From assembly GCA_963802415.1 (NCBI GenBank), contig CAWDIH010000003.1:767379-831378 (forward strand): a stretch of DNA of 64,000 nt. The letters are read 5' to 3'. Each line of letters starts with the position of its first letter. Position 1 is the first letter of the stretch. The notes under the pieces are model-generated. The model searched no databases, had not been told where the DNA came from, and was given only the letters and a program-made list of their open reading frames with translations. Positions 27,597 through 36,783 of this stretch are shown one piece after another. The stretch comes from DATAES01 sp963802415. GTDB taxonomy: Bacteria; Actinomycetota; Acidimicrobiia; Acidimicrobiales; JACDCH01. Both the position numbers and the translations under genes were made by a program.

Positions 27597-30533
27597 GTGC
27601 GGATCGTGCTGGTCTCGGGGCACTACCCGCCCAACTTCGTGAGTGGCGGCAGCCTGCAGCCACAACGGCTGGCTCGCGGCCTCCGAGCGCGCGGCCACGA
27701 CGTCTCTGTGTACGCCGGCTGGTCCGGTGAGGAGCGAGACGCGCTCGAGACCTGGGACGAGGTCGACGAAGCCGGTCTCCCGGTCCGGTGGATCGTGACC
27801 ACGCCGTGGGTGCCGTGGTCGGACGACCGCAACTGGAACTGCCCGGAGGTCCACCGCGACTTCATTCGCTACCTCGAACGAGAGCGTCCGGATGTCGTGC
27901 ACCTCCATGATCTGCAAACGCTCGGAGGCAGCCTCGTGCGTGCCGCGGCCGAAGCCGGCGCGAAGACAATCGTCACGATGCACGACTTCTGGTGGGTGTG
28001 CGCTCGATTGTTCCTCGTGGACCGCACGATGCACCCGTGCTCGCTCGTGGTGGACGCCGGCTCCTGCGCGTGCGAGCGAAATCACCAGTGGGTGACGAAT
28101 CGGCGCCAGAGGCTGGCGGACGAGCTCGCGCACGCCGACCTCGTGCTGTCACCATCGCGCAGCGCGGCTCGCGTGCTCGCGGCGAACGGGATCGCGCCCG
28201 ATCGCTTGGCAGTGGACGAGAACGGATTGCCCGAAGCCGACCTCGACCCGCACCCGATTCACCGCGGACCGCGCGCCCACGACGGCAGCGCTGGTCCGGT
28301 GCGCTTCGTCTACGCCGGCGGAGTCCACGAACTGAAGGGTGTCTCGGTACTGCTGCGCGCCGCCGCGCAGCTCCACGACCTACCGGGGTGGGAGCTGATC
28401 GCATACGGCGTACCCGAGAAGCACCTCGCCGGCGCCGGCATCGATCTCCGAGATGCCCCCGTTCGGCTCACGAAGCCGTTCTCACCTGAACAGCGCGACG
28501 AGGTCCTCGGCGCGGCGGACGCGCTCGTCGTTCCCTCGATCATGCGGGAGACGCACTCGATCCTGACCCGCGAGGCTTTGAGCCGCGGCGTGCCCGTCGT
28601 CTGCACCGACACGCTCGGGCCGGAAGAAGTCGTCGTGTCAGGCGTGAACGGTCTCATCGTCCCCGCGGGTGACGTCGCGATGCTGGCCGACGCGTTGCGC
28701 GCACTGGTCGAGAACCCGAACTTGCTCGCTGACCTTCGAAAGGGTTGCGGGGCGCCTGTCGCCATCCGGTCGCTCAACGAGCAAGTGGAGGGACTCGAGC
28801 GCTGGATGTCGAAGTTGGTAGCCGGTGGCTCGCAAGACAGTGACGAGCGCGCCAAGCACGTCACCACCCCCCGACCTCGACCCATCCGTCGCGTCGTATG
28901 GGCGTGCGGCATCACAGGCGCGCCGTTGCGCTACCGCGCGCGACTCGCGGCGGAAGCAATCGGTTTGTTGGGCGTGCAAGCGGATGTCATCCACTACCGC
29001 GACCCTGCCGTCCTCGAGCTCGTCGAACAGGCCGACGTCCTCTACGTCTATCGAGTGCCTGCAACCCATCAGTTCCTCGACGTCATCGAACGCGCGCACC
29101 AACGCGGCATCCCCGTCTTGTTCGATGTCGATGACCTCATCTTCGACCCCGACATCGCGGCCGAGATCCCAGCGCTCCAGATCCTGTCGCCGCCCGAAGC
29201 GGAAGGCTGGTTGTACGGCGTGCGGCGCTACCGCACGACCATGGAGCACTGCGACGGATTCATCGGGAGCACGCCACAACTCATTCGGCATGCGCAAGCC
29301 GTCACGGGCCTGCCGACGGGCCAGTTCGACAACGGCGTCGGGATCCTCCTCTCGAAGCTGTCCGACCGTGCCCTTGCGAAGCGCCGGCAGCCGGGACCGC
29401 TTCGGATCGGATACCTGAGCGGCACGATCACCCACGATCACGACTGGTTCTACGTCGAGCCAGCGATGGTCGACACGCTCGACCGGTATCCGGACGTCGA
29501 ACTGTGGCTCGCCGGCCATCTGCCGGCGAGCCCGACGCTCGACAAGTTTGGCGGCCGTATCCGCCGGATTCCCTTCACGCGGTGGACGAACCTGCCCGCG
29601 CTCCTGCACCAACTCGACGTCAGCGTCGCGCCGCTCGAGCCCGACAGCAGGTTCAACGAGGCCAAGAGCGCCATCAAGTGGCTGGAAGCCGCGCTCGTCG
29701 CGACCCCGACCGTGGCGTCGTCGACCGAGCCCTTCAGAGACGCGATCGATCAGGGCGCGAGTGGCTTCATCGCGGAGGACCTCGAGGACTGGCGCGACGC
29801 GCTCGACCTGCTGCTCAGGGATCGGCGGGTGCGACGGCTGACCGGCGAGCGCGCTCGACGCGAAGCGCTCCTCCGCTGGTCGCCCCATCTCCAGGGACGT
29901 CGCTTCCTCGAGTTGATGACCGAAGCACAGGAATGGCCCGCCCTCGCCGCAGCGCGACCTCCGAGCGACTGGGTACCGGCCGTCGCGGACGAGCCCTTCG
30001 AGCCAAGCGTCCTCGACCGCTACAGCAGCGCTCGGCTCGCGTCCGCGGGCGCGTACGTCGACCTGCAGCGGTCCCGCTGGCGATGGATGGACACACGAGC
30101 CCGGCTCAGCCTGCGTGAACGAGGCGCGACAGCAACGCTCACGCGGGCGGTGCCGTGCGGAGGACGCCAGATCTCCCATGCGACGCGCACTGCCACGAGC
30201 GCGGTGCGGAACGCGAGAGCGGTCGAGCTAAGCCGGTACACGACGAACATGGTCCGCGAGCAGGGACTCCCCCACACCACAGGCCGAGCGATGCGGTACG
30301 CGCGGAAGCGCTCACGCGGCCTCGCGAGCCGTGTGGGATCACTGCCGGGCATCCGCCATCTGCTGGCGGCGGGGCGCCGGCTCCGACGCAGTATCGACTC
30401 CCACGGCGTCAGCGGGACGGTCGACCTGGCCCGTCCGGTGGCGCGCCACTGGGTGCTGCACTCGATCTCGATCGTGAGGTTGCGCGCACACATCCTGGTG
30501 CGCCGCCTTGCACAGCTCGTCCGCCGCCTCTGA
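27597..30533 (+). CDS. Tandem double GT-B glycosyltransferase (two GT4-type modules)
   Basis: 978 residues. Module 1 (1-410) starts RIVLVSGHYPPNFVSGGS and has VRFVYAGGVHELKGVSVLL and the donor motif EALSRGVPVVCTD. Module 2 (about 430-800) starts VVWACGITGAPLRYRARL, has VLFDVDDLIFDPDIAAEIP, LRIGYLSGTITHDHDWFYVE and the donor-site segment NEAKSAIKWLEAALVATPTV. The last 180 residues are basic and unlike known domains. Two fused GTs suggest two successive sugar additions by one enzyme, probably on the surface glycan. The gene converges with the rhodanese-MoeB gene across palindromic repeat B. Confidence 0.85.
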   Translation: MRIVLVSGHYPPNFVSGGSLQPQRLARGLRARGHDVSVYAGWSGEERDALETWDEVDEAGLPVRWIVTTPWVPWSDDRNWNCPEVHRDFIRYLERERPDVVHLHDLQTLGGSLVRAAAEAGAKTIVTMHDFWWVCARLFLVDRTMHPCSLVVDAGSCACERNHQWVTNRRQRLADELAHADLVLSPSRSAARVLAANGIAPDRLAVDENGLPEADLDPHPIHRGPRAHDGSAGPVRFVYAGGVHELKGVSVLLRAAAQLHDLPGWELIAYGVPEKHLAGAGIDLRDAPVRLTKPFSPEQRDEVLGAADALVVPSIMRETHSILTREALSRGVPVVCTDTLGPEEVVVSGVNGLIVPAGDVAMLADALRALVENPNLLADLRKGCGAPVAIRSLNEQVEGLERWMSKLVAGGSQDSDERAKHVTTPRPRPIRRVVWACGITGAPLRYRARLAAEAIGLLGVQADVIHYRDPAVLELVEQADVLYVYRVPATHQFLDVIERAHQRGIPVLFDVDDLIFDPDIAAEIPALQILSPPEAEGWLYGVRRYRTTMEHCDGFIGSTPQLIRHAQAVTGLPTGQFDNGVGILLSKLSDRALAKRRQPGPLRIGYLSGTITHDHDWFYVEPAMVDTLDRYPDVELWLAGHLPASPTLDKFGGRIRRIPFTRWTNLPALLHQLDVSVAPLEPDSRFNEAKSAIKWLEAALVATPTVASSTEPFRDAIDQGASGFIAEDLEDWRDALDLLLRDRRVRRLTGERARREALLRWSPHLQGRRFLELMTEAQEWPALAAARPPSDWVPAVADEPFEPSVLDRYSSARLASAGAYVDLQRSRWRWMDTRARLSLRERGATATLTRAVPCGGRQISHATRTATSAVRNARAVELSRYTTNMVREQGLPHTTGRAMRYARKRSRGLASRVGSLPGIRHLLAAGRRLRRSIDSHGVSGTVDLARPVARHWVLHSISIVRLRAHILVRRLAQLVRRL

Positions 30534-30584
30534 GCCGGCCGTCGACTCGACCCGTCGCGGTCGCGTCCCGTCGCGTCGCGCACA

Positions 30585-30697
30585 TTGTCGACTCAGCGAC
30601 TGATTTCGGTGGGTGAGTCGACACAGAGTGAACTGGGATCGCGTCTGTGTCTGCTGAGCCACCAATCCCGTCGCTGTCTCGACACAGACGCGACAAC
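30585..30697. repeat. Intergenic double-hairpin palindromic repeat, copy B
   Basis: Same family as 513-613. The left arm TTGTCGACTCAGCGACTGA with TCGGTGGGTGAGTCGACA matches copy A closely. The right part begins GTCTGTGTC and ends GACACAGAC, its reverse complement. Both copies also share the flank GCGCACA just before the left arm. It lies between convergent stops (30,533 and 30,760). Confidence 0.8.
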
Positions 30698-30759
30698 AAC
30701 GAGGTCTGCGTCCGCGCGGCGGTGGCGGGTTGCCGTCGAGGACCTCGACGGCGCGCGGA

Positions 30760-31941
30760 TCAGGTTCCGGGCGGCGCCTGCAGTGGATGCGGCATGCACA
30801 GCTCGTCGAGCTCGGCGACGACGATCCGGGCTCGGTTGTCCCATGTGATCTCGTTGGCGGGATCGCGTCGCACCTTGAATTCGTGGAAGCTTTGCTCGAG
30901 CGAGTCGTACACGAGCAGACGGCCGATGAGGGGGTCGCCGAGGTCGAGGACCAGCTTGATCGCCTCGATCGCCTGCATCGAACCGATGATGCCCGGCAGG
31001 ACCCCGAGCACGCCCGCCTCGGCGCACGACGGCGCAAGTTCCGCCGGCGGTGGCTCGGGCACCATGTCGCGATAGGTGGGGCCTCGTCGCGGGTCGAACA
31101 CGGTCACCATGCCCTCGAAGCGGAAGATCGAGCCGTGCACGACCGGGATCCCGAGCTTGACCGACGCATCGTTCACGAGGAACCTCGTCGGGAAGTTGTC
31201 GGTCCCGTCGACGATCACGTCGTACCCGTCGAGGATGTCGAGGACGTTGTCGGCTCCGAGACGCACGTCGTACGTGACCACGTTGACATCTGGGTTCAAG
31301 AGCGTGAGCGTCTTCTTGGCTGAGTCGACCTTGCGGTCGCCGATGCGCTCGACGTTGTGCAGGATCTGACGCTGCAAGTTGGAGTCGTCGACGACGTCCA
31401 TGTCGATGATGCCCAGCGTCCCGACGCCGGCGGCCGCGAGGTAGAGCGCAGCCGGCGAGCCCAGTCCTCCTGCGCCGAGGAGGAGCACCTTCGCGTCGAG
31501 CAGCTTCAGCTGCCCTTCGATGTCGACCTCCGGCAAGAGCGTGTGACGCTGATAGCGGTTGCGCTGCTCGGGAGTGAGCGCACGGGGCACGCGCCAGTCG
31601 CGTCCTTCGTCCTTCCACTTGTTGAACCCACCTGCCACCGAGACGACGTCGGTGTAGCCCAGGTCGGCCAGGGTCTTGGCTGCGAACGCGGACCGCGTGC
31701 CACCGGCGCAATGCACGATCAACGGCGTGGCACGGTCGGGCACCCGGCCCTCGATGTTGGATTCGAGCTGGCCTCGGGGAATGTGCACCGCCCCCGGAAT
31801 GGCCCCCTGCTCGTACTCGTCGGGCTCTCGCACGTCGAGCACCACCGCTCCGGGATGCGACCGCAACTGGTCCGCGGTCGCCGTGTCGACCTCGCGGACC
31901 TGCTGCTTCGCTTCACGAAGCAACTCTCGGAAGCTCGCCAT
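30760..31941 (-). CDS. Rhodanese-ThiF/MoeB fusion (adenylyltransferase with N-terminal rhodanese)
   Basis: E1-like enzyme that adenylates the C-terminus of a small sulfur carrier (MoaD- or ThiS-like) for molybdopterin or thiamine/thioamide sulfur transfer. Residues 20-115 are a rhodanese domain with the active-site loop LIVHCAGGTRSAF. The rest is ThiF/MoeB: RYQRHTLLPEVDIEGQ, VLLLGAGGLGSPAALYLAAA, DDSNLQRQILH, DVIVDGTDNFPTRFLVND and APSCAEAGVLGVLPG. In MoeZ-type proteins the rhodanese is at the C-terminus; here it is at the N-terminus. No zinc CxxC pairs are visible in the ThiF part. ATG 31,941 has AGAGAGG 7 bases upstream. Confidence 0.88.
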   Translation of the reverse strand: MASFRELLREAKQQVREVDTATADQLRSHPGAVVLDVREPDEYEQGAIPGAVHIPRGQLESNIEGRVPDRATPLIVHCAGGTRSAFAAKTLADLGYTDVVSVAGGFNKWKDEGRDWRVPRALTPEQRNRYQRHTLLPEVDIEGQLKLLDAKVLLLGAGGLGSPAALYLAAAGVGTLGIIDMDVVDDSNLQRQILHNVERIGDRKVDSAKKTLTLLNPDVNVVTYDVRLGADNVLDILDGYDVIVDGTDNFPTRFLVNDASVKLGIPVVHGSIFRFEGMVTVFDPRRGPTYRDMVPEPPPAELAPSCAEAGVLGVLPGIIGSMQAIEAIKLVLDLGDPLIGRLLVYDSLEQSFHEFKVRRDPANEITWDNRARIVVAELDELCMPHPLQAPPGT

Positions 31942-32082
31942 CGTTCGACCTCTCTCAGCCACCGGCCACTGCCGGCTGAAAATCCTACCTGTCGACTCAA
32001 CAATCATGCCCCGCGGTGGATTCCGGCTTCGAGCCACGGCTTCGAGCCACGGCAGCAGCCGGTGCCAAGATGCCCGTCCGCC

Positions 32083-33213
32083 ATGAAGATCCTCATCGTT
32101 ACCGAGCTGTTTCCCGACTCGGACGTCCCCGAGGTGACCGGCGGGGTCGAGAACCGGGTGTACTACGTGGTGCGGCGGCTGCGACAGCGGCACGACGTGA
32201 GGGTCCTCGCCGGTGGCACCGCCGGCGGAACCCAATGGCGCCCCGCGACGATCGGGTCGATCCCGTTACGCCTGCGCCGCATGGTCGGCCTGTTCTGGCG
32301 TGGACTCAGAGCGGACTTCGACATCGTCGAAAGCTCGATTCTCGTCGTCCACCCCGTCGCCTTCGCTCTCGGTCTCGTCAAGCGACGGCCAGCGGTGTTC
32401 TGGTATCCCGACGTCCTCATCGGACAGTGGCGCGGTGGTGCCTTCTCGCGCCTCGCCGGGGTCATCGGCGAACTGTACGAGCGACTCGTGCTCAAGCTGC
32501 CGGTCGACCGCTACATCGTCATCTCGGAGTCCACCCGCGACAAGCTCCTTGCGCGCGGGGTGAAGCCCGAACGCATCGCAGTCATCCATTGCGGATTCGA
32601 CCCGACGGCGGCCGAAGCCGCCCGATCTGCGGCAACCAACATCCCGCTGCAAGCGCGTTCGATCGTGACCGCTTCGCGCCTCGTCCCGTACAAGCGCGTC
32701 GATCTCGTTGTCCAAGCGCTGTCACTGCTCTCGGATCGCCACCCCGATGTGCGGCTTCGCATCATCGGGCAAGGGCCGGAGCGGGCCAGACTCGAGTTGC
32801 TCGCTGCCGAGTTGGGCGTCGCGAGCCGAGTGGACTTCCTCGGCTTCGTGCCCTCGCACGACGATGTGATGCGAGAGATCGCGAAAGCGTCCGTGTTCGT
32901 GTCGGCATCAGAGATCGAAGGATTTGGAATCTCCGTCGTGGAGGCAGCAGCTGTCGACGTTCCCTTCGTCATCACCGACATGCCGGTGTTCCGAGAAGTG
33001 ACGCGGAACGGCACAGGCGGACTGTTGTTCAGGATGGGCGACGCCGCCGACCTCGCCACCCAGATCGACCGTCTCTTGACCGATGAAGACCTGCGCTGGG
33101 CGTGTCACGAGCAGGCCGCGTCCTTGGTCGAATCCTATGACTGGGACAGACTCGGCGATCAGACCGCCGAATTGTATGACGAAGTCATTGCCGCGCGCCG
33201 TCATCCCGCGTGA
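32083..33213 (+). CDS. Glycosyltransferase family 4
   Basis: 376 residues, GT-B. The N-terminus KILIVTELFPDSDVPEVTGG has the Gly-rich acceptor loop. SIVTASRLVPYKRVDLVVQA opens the second Rossmann domain, VDFLGFVPSHDDV follows, and the donor-site motif is EIEGFGISVVEAAAVDVPFV (Ex7E). Its stop directly abuts that of the convergent methyltransferase gene. A 13-base tandem direct repeat (CTTCGAGCCACGG) lies about 45 bases before the start. Confidence 0.87.
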   Translation: MKILIVTELFPDSDVPEVTGGVENRVYYVVRRLRQRHDVRVLAGGTAGGTQWRPATIGSIPLRLRRMVGLFWRGLRADFDIVESSILVVHPVAFALGLVKRRPAVFWYPDVLIGQWRGGAFSRLAGVIGELYERLVLKLPVDRYIVISESTRDKLLARGVKPERIAVIHCGFDPTAAEAARSAATNIPLQARSIVTASRLVPYKRVDLVVQALSLLSDRHPDVRLRIIGQGPERARLELLAAELGVASRVDFLGFVPSHDDVMREIAKASVFVSASEIEGFGISVVEAAAVDVPFVITDMPVFREVTRNGTGGLLFRMGDAADLATQIDRLLTDEDLRWACHEQAASLVESYDWDRLGDQTAELYDEVIAARRHPA

Positions 33214-33975
33214 TCAGGTCCTGGGAACGATTCCGATGAACAGCGCGTTGGCGTTGCGATATGGATGGTGATACCTCGTGCCCTTGACTTCGCCGAGTCC
33301 CACTTCGCGCCACTGGTTGTCGCTGCTGACACGCTTCAGGAAGTGGCGCTCGGGAAAGTCGAGCGCCCCGTCCTGGATGTACTGATCGAGATAGCTGTTC
33401 TGTCCGATAGGACAGGTGAGCAGCATCGTCCCGCTCGGTGCGAGTGCGGCGCGCAGCGCGAGATACGCGCGCAAGGTCTTGTCAGGCTCGCGAGGGAGCT
33501 CGTCCCACCCGACGTGCTCGAGCGTCGAGATGGACAAGATCGCGTCATACGGCTCGCTCGGCGTGAAGTCGACGATGTCTTGGTTCAAGACGCTGGGTGA
33601 GTGTTCGTACTTGTCGAGGATCTCGTGGGTCCCGGCGCCGTAGTGCGCGAGAACGTTGCCTACCTCGAGCAGGCGGCAGTCCTTGTTCTCGATCACAAAG
33701 GCTCGTCCGAGAGCCAGTTCGACGGCGCGCTCGTTGCGCCACGCGCGGTTGTAGTGATCGGTGGCGTAGTGGTACGTGCGGTCGCCGATCGTGAACGTGC
33801 GCTCGCCGCGCTTCCGCGCAAGGAACGGATACGAGACGTACGACGCGCCTAGGTCGGCTGCGTCCTCCAGAAGGAACTTCATCCCACGTTCCCGTAACGC
33901 GAAGCGCGCGCTGGCAGCCAAGCGCCGCGCTTCGCGCGTCACCGGGTTCGACATCGACAGCGTCTCGGTTGGCAT
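33214..33975 (-). CDS. SAM-methyltransferase-like protein (sugar/lipid class)
   Basis: 253 residues. CRLLEVGNVLAHYG is motif I in the form seen in surface-polysaccharide methyltransferases. DAILSISTLEHVGWDE and LAPSGTMLLTCPIGQNSYLD are the later motifs. The N-terminal 60 residues precede YHYATDHYNRAWRNERAVEL, which marks the start of the family core. ATG 33,975 is chosen (10 bases after the DUF2304 stop); ATG 33,954 is an alternative. The genes at 33,214-35,075 form a short operon. Confidence 0.75.
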   Translation of the reverse strand: MPTETLSMSNPVTREARRLAASARFALRERGMKFLLEDAADLGASYVSYPFLARKRGERTFTIGDRTYHYATDHYNRAWRNERAVELALGRAFVIENKDCRLLEVGNVLAHYGAGTHEILDKYEHSPSVLNQDIVDFTPSEPYDAILSISTLEHVGWDELPREPDKTLRAYLALRAALAPSGTMLLTCPIGQNSYLDQYIQDGALDFPERHFLKRVSSDNQWREVGLGEVKGTRYHHPYRNANALFIGIVPRT

Positions 33976-33985
33976 GGTGACGGGC

Positions 33986-34360
33986 TCACGGAGAAGGTGG
34001 GCCGGCCCCGGCTGCATCATCGGAGAACGGTGAGGCTGCGCCGCGCAACGCGGTCACCTCCTCGGCAAGGATCTCCACCTGCTCCTCGAGCCGCGACACG
34101 TGGAGCGACAACGTCATGCTCACGAAGAGGAAGAAGAGCAAGCCCAGGCCCAAGAAGAGGTTGGCACCGGCCGCAATGCCGACGAACGTAGCGACGTCGT
34201 CCACCCAACCACGGAAGACCGCCAGCAGCACGCCGATGACGCCGACGGACAGCCACAGCAGCGCGAATGACTCGAGGAGCTTTCGACGGCGAACGAACTC
34301 GAGCACGACAATGAACAGCGACGAAGAGAGCACCAGGAAGAACACGTCAACTCGGGACAA
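33986..34360 (-). CDS. DUF2304 small membrane protein
   Basis: 124 residues, with three hydrophobic segments (VDVFFLVLSSSLFIVVLEFV, ALLWLSVGVIGVLLAVF, LFLGLGLLFFLFVSMTLSLH) and a C-terminal coiled-coil-like stretch (SRLEEQVEILAEEVTALRG). The pattern matches DUF2304, commonly encoded next to a dolichyl-phosphate-mannose-synthase-like GT2, as here. TTG 34,360 overlaps the GT2 stop by 14 bases. It probably anchors or assists that transferase. Confidence 0.78.
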   Translation of the reverse strand: MSRVDVFFLVLSSSLFIVVLEFVRRRKLLESFALLWLSVGVIGVLLAVFRGWVDDVATFVGIAAGANLFLGLGLLFFLFVSMTLSLHVSRLEEQVEILAEEVTALRGAASPFSDDAAGAGPPSP

Positions 34361-35075
34361 GGTGATCGAACCCTCTCTGCGTCCGGGGCCGGCGAAAACG
34401 GTGAAGCGCGAGCACGAGCACGAGCCGAACGAAGTGGAAGGCACTCCGAATGCTTCCGGTCGACGGCCGGCCGCCTTGACGTTCGAGCATGTGCACCGGC
34501 TGCTCGACGATGGTCATCCCTTCCGCGTCGGCGAGGATCAACGCCTCGACCGTGTCCGAAAGGTAGGCGGTCGGATAACCGGCTGCGAAGACCTCTATCG
34601 CGCGATCACTGAAGGCGCGGAACCCGCTTGTTGTGTCTGTGACCTTCGTGTGCAGGCGACGTGACATGACCCATGAGAGAATCTGCATGCTGATCCGGCG
34701 CACGCCCCGTACGTGATAGCCGCTCGCGAAGCGTGAGCCGATCACCACGTCGGCCCCGTCGGACGACAACCGATCGAGAAGCAGACAGATATCTGCGGGA
34801 TCATGTTGTCCGTCAGCGTCGACTTGAGCTGCTGCCTTGTAGCGACCTGCGCGTGCGAAACGGAAGCCAGTTCGCAACGCCGCGCCGACGCCGAGGTTGA
34901 ACGGGTGATTGAGCACGAAAGCTCCGGCCTCCCGCGCACGCAACGACGTGTCGTCCTGTGAGCCGTCATCGACGACAAGGACATCGGTGTCCAGTTGTGA
35001 GTGCACTGCACGGACGACGTCACCGACAGTCGAGTGTTCGTTCCACGCCGGGATGATCACGAGCAAGTCGCCCAC
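34347..35075 (-). CDS. GT2 polyprenyl-phosphate glycosyltransferase (DPM1-like)
   Basis: 242 residues without membrane segments. LLVIIPAWNEHSTVGDVV, VLVVDDGSQDDTSLRAREAG, NLGVGAALRTGFRFA and AAQVDADGQHDPADI (the DxD-like metal site) are the GT2 motifs in order. VIGSRFASG and TDTTSGFRAFS are typical of transferases that load sugars onto polyprenyl phosphate. Partner of the DUF2304 protein. GTG start. Confidence 0.88.
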   Translation of the reverse strand: MGDLLVIIPAWNEHSTVGDVVRAVHSQLDTDVLVVDDGSQDDTSLRAREAGAFVLNHPFNLGVGAALRTGFRFARAGRYKAAAQVDADGQHDPADICLLLDRLSSDGADVVIGSRFASGYHVRGVRRISMQILSWVMSRRLHTKVTDTTSGFRAFSDRAIEVFAAGYPTAYLSDTVEALILADAEGMTIVEQPVHMLERQGGRPSTGSIRSAFHFVRLVLVLALHRFRRPRTQRGFDHLVPS

Positions 35076-35113
35076 TGCTCCGCCACTCTACGTGTGACGA
35101 CTCGACCGATCGG

Positions 35114-35872
<759 letters not shown>

Positions 35873-35898
35873 GAATCGCGAACCTATCGGGCAACCTC

Positions 35899-35927
35899 TT
35901 GACAGTGAGGACCGCGTCACATGAAAT
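35899..35927 (+). promoter_or_regulatory. Consensus-like promoter and leader, copy 1
   Basis: -35 TTGACA (35,899-35,904), 17-base spacer, -10 TGAAAT (35,922-35,927). A leader of about 60 bases follows, then GGAGG and ATG 35,997. It is one of the few full -35/-10 promoters in this window. The block from the -35 to about codon 13 recurs at 39,620. Confidence 0.75.
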
Positions 35928-35996
35928 GGCACGAAGTCTTCCCTCGGACCTCTTCCCCTCGGATATCGCCATGTCGCCTTTCCGTGGAGGAAGCAA

Positions 35997-36638
35997 ATGT
36001 TGGTCGCCGTCGCCGAAGGCACGCCCACCGAGTTCGCTGTTCGTCCTTGGCCCGACTCCGTGATCGACGAGGTCGGCCACGACCCGAGGTCCGCCTATGT
36101 CGAGCGCTTCTGGCTCGGCGTTCTCGGCCCGAGCTCGGTCGTGCTCCTGCGCCGCCTCGCCGCTGAGCTCGAGTCGAGCCCGTCCGGCTTCACCCTGCCG
36201 TTGGAGGAGACAGCCCGCACGCTCGGGCTCGGGACACGAGGCGGCCGCAACTCGCCGTTCGTTCGCACGATCACGCGCTGCGCGCAGTTCCGTCTCGTTC
36301 ATTTCGACGAGACAGCGGCGACGATCCTGGCTCGCCGGAAACTGCCGCCGTTGACACGCGGTCAGGTGGGCAAGCTGCCCGACCGGCTGCAAAGGCAGCA
36401 CGAGGACTGGCAGGAGAACCCTGCGCACGCCGATGCCCGTCAGCGCGTGCGCGGCCGGCGGCTGGCGCTCAGCCTGTTCGAGCTGGGTGAAGGCGTCGAG
36501 ACGGCGGAGTCACAGCTGCTGCGATGGCGGTTCCCACCCGCGGTCGCGCGCGAGGCAACCGCGTGGGCGTGGCGCCGTCACGCGGAGGCTCGAGCCGCCG
36601 CCGAGGGCTTGTCCTCGGACCCCGACTCCGCGGCGTAG
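35997..36638 (+). CDS. Conserved hypothetical protein, possible helix-turn-helix regulator
   Basis: 213 residues, not assigned to a named family. It is rich in Arg, Leu and Glu and largely helical. Residues 30-110 (FWLGVLGPSSVVLLRRLAAE, then LEETARTLGLGT and NSPFVRTITRCAQFRLVHFD) look like a winged-helix DNA-binding unit, and RKLPPLTRGQVGKLPDRLQR resembles a linker. The C-terminal half is an Arg-rich helical domain. A strong TTGACA promoter and a GGAGG site precede ATG 35,997. The same promoter, leader and first codons occur at 39,620-39,740 in front of an unrelated sequence. A regulator role is inference. Confidence 0.6.
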   Translation: MLVAVAEGTPTEFAVRPWPDSVIDEVGHDPRSAYVERFWLGVLGPSSVVLLRRLAAELESSPSGFTLPLEETARTLGLGTRGGRNSPFVRTITRCAQFRLVHFDETAATILARRKLPPLTRGQVGKLPDRLQRQHEDWQENPAHADARQRVRGRRLALSLFELGEGVETAESQLLRWRFPPAVAREATAWAWRRHAEARAAAEGLSSDPDSAA

Positions 36639-36783
36639 GTTCAACCCCAACCGTGGACGCCGGCACGACCTTGTTTGACTACGCCACGGCCGGCCAGCCC
36701 CGCGAACGGCGGCACGACGTGCTGGAGATGGCTGTGGTACACATGCCGTCCTCGAATGGCAGCCATCGAGATTGGGGGACCTG

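Noticed and set aside
28638..30179. Long minus-strand open frame of 513 codons opposite the double glycosyltransferase
   Set aside because: It is the antisense of a gene with clear GT motifs in the other strand; its translation is Arg/Val/Glu-rich without domain signatures, as expected from a high-GC shadow frame.
32028..32054. Tandem 13-base repeat CTTCGAGCCACGG before a GT4 gene
   Set aside because: Only two units, no symmetry, no second occurrence seen; not enough to call a regulatory site.
33208..33218. Palindrome TGATCA at the abutting stops of two convergent genes
   Set aside because: Explained by TGA facing TCA; too short to be a terminator or site.
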